Assembly (NCBI GenBank): GCA_028714815.1 | Contig: JAQTLR010000003.1 | Location: 67,099 to 131,098, forward strand | Direction: 5' to 3' | Length of the DNA stretch: 64,000 nt | From: Candidatus Altimarinota bacterium | GTDB taxonomy: Bacteria > Patescibacteriota > Gracilibacteria > BD1-5 > UBA2023 | Shown here: one piece after another, positions 19,141 to 29,264 of the stretch | Numbering within the stretch: position 1 is the first letter of the stretch | Layout: the number at the start of each line of letters is the position of its first letter | Made by a program: the position numbers and the translations under genes | The notes under the pieces: generated by a model | Told to the model about the DNA's origin: nothing | The model's input: only the letters and a program-made list of their open reading frames with translations | The model's database searches: none

Positions 19141-19186
19141 TTCAACATCAAGGTATTATTTTTATGAGCTCATCCTCTTGTTTTTT

Positions 19187-20113
19187 ATGAAAACCCTTTC
19201 TTTCTGGAAAAAATCCCTCTACTCCGCCATAGTGTTCTTCGGAACGCTTCTCGTGCTTTCGATCGGATACGGTCTCGTAGGAAACCTCTCGAGCGCCGAT
19301 AAAGTCGGAAGTGGTTCAGGGCTTACCGCAACTTCCTGGAATCGCATTGTGGACGGAATTTTAGATCTAGACTCAAGACTTTCAAATTTTTCATTCTCTG
19401 GGGGAAATGTGGGGATCGGAACAGTAAGCCCTGCGGAAGCTTTGGTTGTTGCGGGCGCAATAAATTCTAACAATCAATCCAATAATTTTGCCATTGGTGG
19501 ACAAAGGGTTATGATGGACATGGTTAATGCCAGTAAAATTGCAAGAATTGGTACGGTAAATGGTGGAAGTGCACCGACCGGAACACAAGGTGAATTATCT
19601 TTTTATGTAAACTCAACAGAATATATACGTATCAATTCTTCTGGTAATGTCGGAATCGGAACCACTACTCCGAAAGCCAAGCTGGAAGTCAATGGAGATT
19701 TCATACGGACCATCGCCCGTGCTCAAGGATATGGTCAACCCGATGGTACCGATAATGGCGCTATCGCTACCCGCACCCTCACTTTCGTGAAAAAACAGAG
19801 CGATACGGGCATACGAGTGACCTATTCCGATGGAAGAAGGGTAATTGGAGTATCTGGAAATGGGGGTAGGTGGGAAGCAAAGTTCAATGCGGCATCTTGT
19901 GCCAATCCCGGACCATTGGCTTGGGATATGTACGATAATCTCAATGGTAGCGATCATCATAGAACCGACACGACCATTGGAACCTGTTTCGGCCTTGCGG
20001 CAGGAACCTACACCATCCAAATCTATGTCGGTCCGGCACCTGGATACGCAGTATCCGACCTGTACACGGGATGGCAATGAGCATGGTCATTGGAGGCAGA
20101 GGAAGTGAGATAA
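19187..20113 (+). CDS. Fibre-like surface protein with a distinct C-terminal domain
   Basis: 308 aa, ATG 19187 to TAA. One UGA (20078-20080) near the end gives YTGWQ-Gly-AWSLEAEEVR. The N-terminus (WKKSLYSAIVFFGTLLVLSIGYG) and the stalk repeats GNVGIGTVSP and GNVGIGTTTP match the S74 family in this window. The C-terminus has no S74 chaperone; it is a beta-rich Cys-containing domain with a terminal GWQGAW-type motif that recalls C1q/lectin-like heads. A TTG nine bases upstream is in frame but less likely than the ATG. Confidence 0.8.
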
Positions 20114-20149
20114 ATAAAAGTCCCGAATGATCATTCGGGACTTTTATTT
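20112..20149. terminator. Bidirectional terminator
   Basis: Perfect 19-bp-arm palindrome (AAATAAAAGTCCCGAATGA and its complement) between the convergent surface-protein gene and pepA. Confidence 0.85.
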
Positions 20150-20158
20150 TCAACCCTT

Positions 20159-21580
20159 CTATCCTTTCAAAAACTCTACCAGCGTCATCACTCCGAATCC
20201 CGTCGCTGCCTTTGGGAAGTAGCTGTATGAGGAAGTCCGGTATGCAGGACCGGCGATATCGAGATGGACGAGCTTGGAATCTTTTACGAAGTGGGTCAGG
20301 AATGCGGCCCCCATACTGGAACCGGCCTTGTATCCGGAAGTGACGTTCTTCACATCGGAGATCTCACCCTTGGTCTTGTCGATCATGTCCGCATCGAGGG
20401 GGAGTTGCCAGAATCGCTCCTCGCCTACGGGATTGGCGAGGATTTCCTCGATTATCTCCTGATTATTTCAGATGATACCCGCATAGTTCTGCCCGAGCGC
20501 ATGGATGACCGCCCCGGTAAGAGTCGCGACCGAGACGATCGTCTCTGGAGCATAAGTAGTTTCCAGATACCCGAGAAGGTCCGCGAGAACGAGACGTCCT
20601 TCCGCATCCGTATGCCCGATCTCGACGGTTTTCCCGTTATAGGAACGGAGGATATCGAGTGGTTTCATCGCATTTCCGCCGAGCATATTCTCGGTAAGCC
20701 CGATCGCAGCGACCACATTGGCCCGGAGATTCTCCCTACTATCGAGTGCCAAGAGCGTCCCGACCACCGTCGCCGCCCCCGCCATATCGGATTTCATATC
20801 GAGCATCGCATCGCCCGGTTTGATCTGGAGTCCCCCAGAATCGAAGGTCACTCATTTCCCCGCAAGAGCAAGAGTCGGAAGGCTCTTGTCGATCATACGC
20901 TCGAAAACAAGCACGCAAGAATCCTTATCGCTTCCGGCACCTACGCCGAGCAGGAGATTGAATCCCTTGGTTTCGAGCTCTTTCTTCTCCATAAGCATCA
21001 CCTTCGTATTGCGGAACGGGAGCTTCATGATCTGATCAGCAAGGCGACGCGGGTACTTGAGGGAAGCGGGGGTATTCACCATATCCCGGATCAGATAGAT
21101 ACAAGAGAGAAGTTCTATCCGATCCGCGATCTCGATCTGAAGCGCCTCACCAGGATTCTCGACGATGAGCGCAAGCTTTCGGGGAGTTTTCTTGGAGAGG
21201 AATGTTTCGAAGGAATAGGTCGTCAGGACGAGGCTATCCAGAATGGATATGATCTGTTCTTTTCTGCTTGTATAAAAAGCGATATCACCCTTCAATTTCC
21301 CAAGCATATCGGAAAGCTCTTTCGTATAGGATTTTTTGTCGTGAATATAGAGGATATGAAGACGCTTCGCGTGGAAAAAAGGGTGGTAGGTCGAGATGAT
21401 GAAGCTTGATTTCTCCGCCTCCTGACTTTTCGATTCTATTTCCGCCATAATATTCTCAGGAATATGGATACGCTTGAAGAAATCGAGATTGCTGAGTTCC
21501 TCCACTTCCAGAACGAAATTCTCGAGAGTATTATCTTCCGGATTCGAGAGGATATCGAGCATAAACGAAGATGGGATCAT
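20159..21580 (-). CDS. pepA: Leucyl aminopeptidase (M17 family)
   Basis: 473 aa, ATG 21580 to TAG. UGA at 20852-20854 is the second Gly of the invariant GKGVTFDSGG metal-site motif, and UGA at 20468-20470 is another Gly (YAGII-Gly-NNQE). Zinc ligands: Lys and Asp of that motif, DMAGAA, and DAEGRL; NTPASLKYP and VATLTGAV also match M17. Cytosolic hexameric exopeptidase for peptide turnover. Upstream mtaB ends 50 bp before the start, same strand. Confidence 0.95.
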
Positions 21581-21630
21581 AGGATGGTGATAGAAAATAA
21601 ATGTGGCGATTATAGGAAAAAAGAAGGGAT

Positions 21631-22962
21631 TTACAAGCAAAATCTATACACCCCCTCCACAATCGCTCTTTTCTCGAAAACAAAGCCGGGGGCTAACTCG
21701 AAGTTCTCCGGCGTGCACTCGATGTAATTTTGTGTCCATCCGATTCCTTTCCCTTCCACCAGAACCCGGAAACCCTTCCCGTCGTTCGCCGCAAGAAACG
21801 ATCGTCTCACCCGCTCCCCCTCTGCCATGAGGGTATCGAGACGCTCTGTTTTTACCCGTTCCTCCACCTGGTTGGGGAATTTCCCGGCAGGCACCGAATA
21901 GTGCTCCTTATGTGCGGAAAAGGGGAACGCGTGGAGCTGGGTGATCCCATATGTCGCAATGAGCCCGAGGGTATCTTGGAAATCCGAATCGGTTTCGCCC
22001 GGGAACCCGACGATCAAATCCGCTCCGATATTGATTTGCACACCATCTTCCCGTTTCAGGGAACGCAGACCTCCGAGAACCTGCAAAAGCTTTGCCCGGT
22101 CATAGTGGCGATTCATGGATTTGAGAATACTATCTGAACCGGACTGGATCGACAGATGGATATAAGCGCTCAATCGAGGGTTTCTGAAGAGTTCCAAGAG
22201 CCTATTATCGACAAACTCGACACCCAAACTCGACACACGGAGTCTCGGGAGGGTAGTTTTACCCATGATCTCCTCTATAAGTTCAGGAAAATGGGTGTCG
22301 GAGACATCCTCCGAACTCTTCGCCCCCCAAGCCCCGAGATTGGTTCCCGTGAGGACTACCTCTTTTCATCCGCTCGCCACGAAATCATCGATTTCCGCGA
22401 TGATATCTTCGGCGGATCTCGACTTGTGCCGTCCGCGTGCCTGGACCGTCAAACAGAATGTGCAGAAATTATCACACCCCGTCTGGATGACGATGAATTT
22501 CTTGGTATGAAGTCCGGTCCCTGTTATGGCTGCTTTTTGAAGGCGGAATTTGAGGTCTTTTCACCTCACCCCTAACCCCTCTCCTAGAAGGAGAGGGGAA
22601 TATCCATTATCATCTTTTACTCTCTCTCCTCATAGGAGAGAGTTGGAGAGAGGTGGGTCCTCCGGATCCTCCGGCAAGAGCTCGATCTTATCCCGGAAAG
22701 GCAGGAGTTCCGGGTAGATGGCGTAGAAATCCCCATCGATATCGCCTTCTTTCAGTGATCCGCACCCGGAAAGATAGAGCTTTTCGCCTTCTTTCAAGGT
22801 CTTCAGTCTTTGTTTCGCGAAACGTACCCACTTGGATTTCGCTTTATCGGTCACCACGCAGGAGCTCACAAAAACCCCTTCTTTTCCAGCAAGAAGGGGG
22901 CTTTCCGCCCAGCGGTCGGTGAAGTATTTATTGGTTTTGCAACCGAAGATCTTATATTCCAT
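21631..22962 (-). CDS. mtaB: MtaB-type tRNA methylthiotransferase with in-frame repeat insertion
   Basis: 443 aa, ATG 22962 to TAA. UGA codons at 22630-22632, 22561-22563 and 22366-22368. N-terminal UPF0004 domain with three Cys (FGCKTN, SSCVVT, SGCGS), the radical SAM motif CDNFCTFC, GADLIVGFPGET and a C-terminal TRAM-like domain. MtaB adds a methylthio group to t6A37 of tRNAs reading ANN codons. Between the two domains about 31 residues are encoded by a palindromic repeat (22562-22655) that keeps frame. The family has no such insertion. Confidence 0.92.
22562..22655 (-). repeat. Palindromic repeat inserted in frame in mtaB
   Basis: 94 bp with 6-bp terminal inverted repeats (CACCTC / GAGGTG) and two hairpins, each a CTCTCCT-type arm facing its AGGAGAG complement. 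It is clearly related to the 83-bp element at 27341-27423 in mnmA. On the coding strand it begins in the same reading frame in both genes, encoding PLxxxLLGGE. Confidence 0.85.
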
Positions 22963-23050
22963 AAAAAAACTTCCCTAAAGTACTAAAAACTGGGGGAAGT
23001 ATATAAATCTTTCTCATTTCTCCTAAATTTTTCTTCAAAAAAACACAAAG

Positions 23051-23224
23051 TAAAAATGCCCAGCTTGGTAGCGGGCATTTTTGAGTGTCTGGTCTCCGAT
23101 GAGTCCATTCCGTGAAAGGCGCTAGAGGCCTAAAAATGTGGAAGGATCATGGTAGAAGGGTTGTCCTAATCGAGGACGACATACTCACAGGTTTTGTGTG
23201 AATACGACTTACCCTCCTTGGGGA
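23051..23224 (-). ncRNA. Candidate structured non-coding RNA
   Basis: On the minus strand a TATAAT box (23235-23230) precedes about 170 nt without a good reading frame. It ends in a strong rho-independent terminator (23051-23081, AAAAATGCCC / GGGCATTTTT). Internal helices: ATTCACA/TGTGAGT, GTCCT/AGGAC, AGGC/GCCT, and closing TCTCC/GGAGA. The rod-like closing helix is reminiscent of 6S RNA, but I see no decisive 6S, SRP, tmRNA or RNase P signature. No good -35 box. Confidence 0.45.
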
Positions 23225-23279
23225 GATTTATTATAGAGGCATTTTCGCCTTTCCTCTTTGTTTTTTATTGGTATAAAAA

Positions 23280-23343
23280 GAGAGAGGAGTACAATCATAA
23301 CACAAAGCATTTCTGTTTCGGATCATGATTGTATTCCTCTCTC
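23280..23343. repeat. Long hairpin (inverted repeat)
   Basis: Arms GAGAGAGGAGTACAATCAT and ATGATTGTATTCCTCTCTC pair over 19 bp with one G-T wobble around a 26-nt loop; CCTAGTTTTT follows on the plus strand. Possible terminator or palindromic element. Confidence 0.5.
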
Positions 23344-23393
23344 CCTAGTTTTTGCGAGCTTCTGGGCGCAAGGCTTTCGAAGCGTTTGTATTT

Positions 23394-23720
23394 TTATTTG
23401 AAAAAGTTTTTGTTGGAGGCGCTTGGGGTGATTGGATCCAAGGCCATTCTAGGAGAGTAAGATTTGTTAATGAGCACAAGTGAGAGAGAAGTATTCGTCT
23501 CTGTCTTGAGTACATAACTATCATATCCGAAAACGGAATTTAATGCGAAAGAAGAGATATTGCTATTTTTCACATTTATGTTTTTAAATAAAAGATATAC
23601 TATTTGTCCCTTTTGTAGAGCCAAAACTTTTTTTTCTGAAAATTTTTCCACTTTTCTGGAAAAACAGGCTTTTACACAAGTTTTGCACAACGATGAACAA
23701 AAAAATAATTCTATTTTCAT
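23394..23720 (-). CDS. Hypothetical protein
   Basis: 108 aa, ATG 23720 to TAA, AT-rich, no UGA. Four Cys near the N-terminus (FFCSSLCKTCVKACF) and a mixed body. No family recognised. It could be spurious: it stands alone between an RNA-like region and argS with no clear promoter. Confidence 0.4.
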   Translation of the reverse strand: MKIELFFCSSLCKTCVKACFSRKVEKFSEKKVLALQKGQIVYLLFKNINVKNSNISSFALNSVFGYDSYVLKTETNTSLSLVLINKSYSPRMALDPITPSASNKNFFK

Positions 23721-23783
23721 TTGATTAAATAGAGGAAATCTATATATTAAACCGCATATTTACGCCTAAAAATTATTTAACAT

Positions 23784-25514
23784 ATGTCTGTTATCGAACA
23801 AATCCTACTAGATGTTGTGGTTGGAGCCTTTCCGGAGGTATCCGAACCCAACATCTCTCTCGATACTCCTCCCAAAAAAGAGCTCGGGGACTTCGCCTTC
23901 AATGTATTTCCCTATGCAAAAATAACTAAACTCGCTCCCCATGCGATCGCCGAAAAAGTCGCAGAAGGTCTCCGAAATCATCCCGAACATTTCAAAGATG
24001 TCTCCATTATGGGCGGGTACGTGAACTTCTTCCTGACCAACGCCTCATGGATAGACTTGTTCGGTTCGTTCTCTACGGAGGGGAAACCTGCGAATAATGA
24101 AACGGTGGTCGTGGACTATATCGGACTCAATATCGGAAAGCCCTTCCATATCGGACACCTCTGCACTCCTTCCATCGGACAGACGATCGTGAATCTTCAT
24201 CGGCATCTCGGATATCGGGTCATCGGGGACAATCACCTCGGAGATTGGGGTGGGCTCTTCGGAAAACTCATTGCCGGGTACAAAAAATACGGAAATCCTG
24301 AGAGGCTAAAGGAGAATGCGATTGAGCATCTTCTGGAGGTATATATCAAAATCACTGCCGATGCAGAAGCGGATCCGGTCATAGAAGAACTCTGCCGAAA
24401 CGAATTCAAGCGCCTTTCAGAAGCGGATCCGGAAAATATCGAGCTCTGGAAAGAATTTACCGCTTACTCGGTAGAACAATCCAACGATATCATGAAAATG
24501 ATCGGAGCGAAAACGGACTATGCTATCGGAGAGAGTTTTTACGAAGGATTGCCCCTTCCGAAGCTCGGGACTCATCCGGATCTCCAGTATAACATGAAAT
24601 ACATAGTGAACGAACTCCTCGAAAAAGATATAGCGACGAAAAATGAGGACGGTTCTGTCGGAATCGTATTTCCTCCTGAAACGAAAATACCTTCCTGCAT
24701 CCTCGCGAAACGCGATGGAACCCATGGATACCTCGCATCGGATCTCGCGGCCACAAAGTACCGCATGACCAATGGGTGGAACCCGACAAAGATTTTCATC
24801 TGTACCGATATCCGACAGCAGCTCCATATAAAACAAGTTTTTACCACTGCCCGGATGGCCTGGCCGGATCTCCTCAAAAATACCGGACTTTTCAATGTCA
24901 CGAATGGATTCATCAAGCTCAAAGAAGGGGCAATGTCGACCAGAAAAGGGATTATTGTCCGTCTCCAGGATCTCATAGAAGAGGGATTCAACCGAACCGA
25001 AACGATCCTTACGGAAAAAGGGCAATCACTTTCCAATGAGGATATCCAGGCGATCGCCATCGGTGCCATCAAATATTCCTATCTGGCGGTGGACCGAGAA
25101 AAGGATATCGTATTCGACTGGGACAAAGCCCTTTCGTTCGAAGGGAACTCCGGACCGTACATCCAGTACTCGTACGTGCGAGCAAAAAATATCGTCGAGA
25201 AAGCGGGGAAAATCGGGGCATTCCAGCCTGAGAATCTGAGCCTGTCAGAATACGACCGGACATGTCTTAGACATCTTTCTTTTTTCGACAAAGCAGTTTT
25301 GGATAGTGCCACGAAATACAAACCACATATCCTTGCGACCTACTGCTACGAACTCGCCTCCGAGTTCAACGCATTCTACGTGCATACTCCGAAGATCCTC
25401 GAAGAGAGCGATGAAAACTTGAGGAACTTCCGATTGAAGCTCATCGGGAAGGTGAGCGAAACCCTCCGGAAAGGGTTCGAACTCCTGGCGATCGAGATGC
25501 CAGGGAAGATGTAA
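23784..25514 (+). CDS. argS: Arginyl-tRNA synthetase
   Basis: 576 aa, ATG 23784 to TAA, no UGA. Class I signatures: HIGH in GKPFHIGHLC, and MSTRKG in the KMSKS position. The N-terminal Arg-tRNA recognition domain and the C-terminal anticodon-binding DALR domain (SEFNAFYVHTPKILEE) are present. It charges tRNA-Arg in the cytosol. It has a normal length for the family. Confidence 0.97.
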   Translation: MSVIEQILLDVVVGAFPEVSEPNISLDTPPKKELGDFAFNVFPYAKITKLAPHAIAEKVAEGLRNHPEHFKDVSIMGGYVNFFLTNASWIDLFGSFSTEGKPANNETVVVDYIGLNIGKPFHIGHLCTPSIGQTIVNLHRHLGYRVIGDNHLGDWGGLFGKLIAGYKKYGNPERLKENAIEHLLEVYIKITADAEADPVIEELCRNEFKRLSEADPENIELWKEFTAYSVEQSNDIMKMIGAKTDYAIGESFYEGLPLPKLGTHPDLQYNMKYIVNELLEKDIATKNEDGSVGIVFPPETKIPSCILAKRDGTHGYLASDLAATKYRMTNGWNPTKIFICTDIRQQLHIKQVFTTARMAWPDLLKNTGLFNVTNGFIKLKEGAMSTRKGIIVRLQDLIEEGFNRTETILTEKGQSLSNEDIQAIAIGAIKYSYLAVDREKDIVFDWDKALSFEGNSGPYIQYSYVRAKNIVEKAGKIGAFQPENLSLSEYDRTCLRHLSFFDKAVLDSATKYKPHILATYCYELASEFNAFYVHTPKILEESDENLRNFRLKLIGKVSETLRKGFELLAIEMPGKM

Positions 25515-25540
25515 TTTATTCCCATTCTATTCTTATTTTC

Positions 25541-26686
25541 ATGTCAAAAAATCTGCATTTTCTTATTCTTGGTGGTCTTTTCTTCTTTCCCTTTACCCTC
25601 CACTCCACCGATATATATGTATCATCCCTTGGAGAAGTGCAGATCCATGCGAATCTGAATCCGCACATTATCCCCGGGGATCTGAAACTCGGAAATACGG
25701 TTCTGATCGTGAGCGCTCCTAGGGATCAAAAGGACATCCATATCGTAACGAAGTGTGAACATCGAGAATCTATCCTCTATAAAGAACCGAAAGGGGAGGA
25801 AAAAATGGTATATATCATGCAGGTGACTTTCCCTTCATCCTGTGAAACAACGGATATTTCCATCGGGAATCAGGAGAATATCTTTACCGATACCACCTTT
25901 CCGCTCCCGATAGAATCTCTTTCACAAATAGAGAGTAATCTCATAAACACCAATAGCACCGAACTTCTCTCTGTTATGCGGGGACAAGGAATACAAACAA
26001 GTACTGGAGCCACTCTTGCAGAGAAACTCCAACATCTTCAGATTCTTTATAAAAACATCGATAGAGCATTGGAAAGCGATATGGCCCAAGCTATCCTTCA
26101 GGATCGGGAAAATACGACATATCTCTCACCGGTTGCGGGATATGGGATTCCATACAAGGACAATATCATCCCTTGAGCCGGTCGCCCCTACAGGCGCGAT
26201 ACCACCGATGGGATCCATCATGGATGGGATATCCTCGCTCCGATCGGGACCCCGGTGCAAGCCCTCGCAAAAGGGAAGATCGTCCGCATTATTAATAACT
26301 GGACTTGGGCTGATTTCAATAATATCAAAAGAGGAAATCTCACCAAAGACGACGAACTCACGAATCTGGATATCTTCCGTGGAAATCAGGTGTGGCTAGA
26401 GACCATGGATGGAAATGTGACGTTCTATTCCCATCTCTCGAAAATATCGCCAAATATTGCGGTCGGATCGGTCGTGGATGCCGGGACCTATCTGGGGAAT
26501 ATCGGAACGACCGGGGTTCCGGATAAGCACTATAAGAATACCCACCTCCATTTCGAGATCCAGCAAAACCCCTTCCGTGAGGATATGAAAAATCCCACCT
26601 ATCTTGAAATCATGCGATGGGATTATATAGGAGAACATATGAAAAGATCGGATATCTATGCGAAGATGCGGAAGATATTCGGATAA
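25541..26686 (+). CDS. Secreted M23 (LytM) metallopeptidase
   Basis: 381 aa, ATG 25541 to TAA. UGA at 26174-26176 (NIIP-Gly-AGRP) lies just before the catalytic domain. Signal peptide FLILGGLFFFPFTLHS. The zinc site is HHGWDILAPIGTPV (HxxxD) and HLHFE. M23 enzymes cut peptidoglycan cross-links, so a role in wall remodelling is likely. Co-directional with argS (26 bp). Confidence 0.9.
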
Positions 26687-26689
26687 TCT

Positions 26690-27796
26690 TTATTCGATAA
26701 TTCCACTTCCTACCACCTCATCCCCGTCATACACCACGACCACCTGTCCGCTCGTTATAGCCCTCTGCGGAGCGCTGAACCGGACCCTGACACGGTTTTC
26801 GCCATCTTGGACACACTCAATGTCCTGGTCGTCCTGACGGTAGCGGATCTTGGCTTGCGCCCGGAACGGAAACTCCCGAGTCTCACCTACCCAATGCCAA
26901 TCGATAGCAGTGAGTTCGGATGAATACAGTTCCAATTCCGCCTCGGTCCCGACCGTAATGGTATTGCTCACGATATCCTTCGCCACGACGAAGAGCGCCG
27001 GACCCCCTCCGACTTGTATCCCTTTCCGCTGCCCGATCGTGTAACTGAAGGCCCCTTCGTGCGTCCCGAGAATCTTTCCGCTTGTATCGATGATGTCCCC
27101 TGGCTTTTTCGGAAGGCGTTTTTCCAGGAACTCCTTCATGCTCACCTTCCCGATGAAACAGAGCCCCTGACTGTCCTTACGCTCCGCGTTCGGGAGCCCT
27201 GCCTTGCGGGCGATCTCCCGGACTTCCGATTTCTCTAGGTGTCCGATGGGGAAAAGCGCGTGCGCGAGCTGGAACTGGTTGAGTCGAGACAGGAAATAGG
27301 TCTGGTCCTTGTTGGGATCCACTCACTTCAGGAGGTGATACACCTCATCCCCGACCCTTCTCCTAGAAGGAGAAGGGGGTTTTATTATTCCCTCTCCTCC
27401 TAGGAGAGGTTTAGGGAGAGGTGTAATCCTCGCATAGTGTCCGGTGGCGATCTTGTCGAACCCGTACTCGAGCGCCTCCTCCAGAAAACAATCGAACTTC
27501 ACGAGATTGTTGCAGAGAATGTCCGGATTTGGGGTGAGCCCTTTCCGGTATCCCTCATAGATATAGTTCACGATGCGTTTTTCGTACTCTTCCCGGAAAT
27601 CGAACGTATGGAACGGGAGTCCCAAGTACTCGGCCACTTTCCGGGCCTCTTCCATATCCGCAAGCGTCGGGCAGTCATCGGTATCGGAGATATAGTTGAT
27701 CATAAACCCGCACGACACCTCATGCCCCGCTTCAGAGAGAAGATAGGCGACGACAGCGGAATCCACTCCGCCCGAGAGTCCTACGAGAATGCGCAT
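26690..27796 (-). CDS. mnmA: tRNA-specific 2-thiouridylase MnmA with in-frame repeat insertion
   Basis: 368 aa, ATG 27796 to TAA. UGA at 27323-27325 is the Gly of LLK-Gly-VDPNKDQTYFL. PP-loop SGGVDSAV, catalytic Cys in NPDILCNN and GLCFIG, and IGQRKG are present. MnmA thiolates U34 of Glu, Gln and Lys tRNAs. After GHYARI about 28 residues come from a palindromic repeat (27341-27423) inserted in frame; normal MnmA goes from this motif almost directly to the LLKG block. Convergent with the M23 gene, 3 bp between stops. Confidence 0.94.
27341..27423 (-). repeat. Palindromic repeat inserted in frame in mnmA
   Basis: 83 bp, ends CACCTC / GAGGTG, with two hairpins (CTCTCCTAGGAGGAGAG-type and CTTCTCCTTCTAGGAGAAG). 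Clearly homologous to 22562-22655 in mtaB; the centre differs and is 11 bp shorter. Translated as TPLPKPLLGGEG and onward without frameshift or stop. Confidence 0.85.
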
Positions 27797-27803
27797 TATG
27801 GTT

Positions 27804-28637
27804 TTATCGATTATCTGATCCCCTCTCCCAAAGCGAGAACCATATATTATATACTTCCTTGAATTTTTCATTATTCTCCTGGTTCTCATCGATGAATCCC
27901 GAAGATACGACATACAGGAATAATCCGTCGATATCGCATCGGTGAGCATCTATGAATGCGACGATACTTGGAATATCCTGTGAGTACCACTGTATAAGGG
28001 GTGTTATCTGATTTTTAAGAACATTATGCATCAAAGGAGCAGGATGGGCGATCCGTGCTTTGCTATTTGTAGCCCGCATAGCATAAATAGCCCCGGAGAT
28101 ATAGGAGAGTTTCTCATACATCTTGAACATCTTATAGAGACGATGCTGTTCATTGAAATCGATCGTATAGCAATCCACTGCGAATCGATGGAGATCGGGA
28201 TGTTTCACGACGGAACCGATAACGGATGTCCCTGCCTCGAATTCCTCCTCTTTCGTATGTTTCACCAGATGTTTCTTATCATAACAGGTATCGCCGATGT
28301 CGGGATGGGTTTCTCCGAGATCATGGACCAGTCCGGTAACGCGGAGCTGGAAATGTTCCGATGGGGAAAGCGGGGATCATTCGAGAATTCATGATTCCAC
28401 TAATGAAGGATGGTTGATATCGAACCGTCCGTAGTTCCGGATGAGTCGGGCCTGATGTCGCTGATGATCATAGACATTTCCATCACCCGGAACCTGCCCG
28501 AGAACTTGCATCACCCTTCCCGAAACCGGACCGACAGGAAGCGGGAGCTCTCCCGTAAAATCCCCCCATCGATATGCACCGACCCCGGCATTCCTGTATC
28601 CTTCGGTATCCGTAAGATTGAGTATGGATGTTTTCAT
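27804..28637 (-). CDS. HD-domain phosphohydrolase
   Basis: 277 aa, ATG 28637 to TAA. Two adjacent UGA codons (VES-Gly-ILE-Gly-SPL). HD-type metal ligands are likely in YDHQRHQARL, LVHDLGETHPDIGD and the later VVKHPDLHRFAVD. It probably hydrolyses a nucleotide or phosphoester; the substrate is unknown. It ends 7 bp before mnmA starts, same strand. Confidence 0.8.
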
Positions 28638-28723
28638 TATGGAAAAAATGAAAAATAAGGTATAACGAATGTATGGAATCGGAATGATTTGTCAAAGATA
28701 TTTTTTTATTTCTCCATTATGTT

Positions 28724-29254
28724 CTATCCCCCGACGGATTGGAAAATCCTATGAACCCGTTCATCGATAGTCCCGGTAATCGGTGTATAAGAAATATTGA
28801 ACTTCCTGAGGTAATGGAGGAATTCCGATTCTATGAATCGTTGATATTCCTCGTCTTCCTTTCGCACACCATCGGATTCCAAAGGAAATTCCCGAGGGAT
28901 GAAGAAAATATGATCGTAGGGATTATTCCGGAGACGAAGAGTTACTGCCTTTTCAAGAACCAACAGATGAGCCGTCCCGTGCGCATAAACAAGCGCATCA
29001 AGCACACTCCGATCCGATATGAAAGAATCCAATATATCTTCATGGACAGTCTGACGATCAAATATCGTCTGTTGGAATATGAAACGCTCGGAATCATCCA
29101 TATCGTGGGGGAGTTTATTCTTTTCCATAATAACCGTACGCGCCATCTCTTCGATAACCGGTATCTTGAAAAGATCCCCCAGTTTTTCGACGAGTGTTGT
29201 TTTCCCGGTCCCGTGCGATCCGATTATGGCTATACGAAGATTCTTTCTGTTCAT
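28724..29254 (-). CDS. P-loop ATPase/kinase, NadR/thymidylate-kinase-like (AAA_28)
   Basis: 176 aa, ATG 29254 to TAG. Walker A IIGSHGTGKTTL, then IEEMARTVI, SFISDRSVLDALVYA and FIPREFPLESDGVRKED. The pattern fits the AAA_28 group (NadR C-terminal kinase-like). Possibly a nucleoside or ribosyl-nicotinamide kinase; the substrate is unknown. Lies between the ABC ATPase and the HD gene on one strand. Confidence 0.8.
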   Translation of the reverse strand: MNRKNLRIAIIGSHGTGKTTLVEKLGDLFKIPVIEEMARTVIMEKNKLPHDMDDSERFIFQQTIFDRQTVHEDILDSFISDRSVLDALVYAHGTAHLLVLEKAVTLRLRNNPYDHIFFIPREFPLESDGVRKEDEEYQRFIESEFLHYLRKFNISYTPITGTIDERVHRIFQSVGG

Positions 29255-29264
29255 GGATCATAGG

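Noticed and set aside
20264-21409. 381-codon plus-strand frame
   Set aside because: Antisense to the M17 aminopeptidase.
21631-22962. mtaB as a pseudogene broken by stops
   Set aside because: All three interruptions are UGA and the frame, cluster cysteines and TRAM-like end are intact under table 25.
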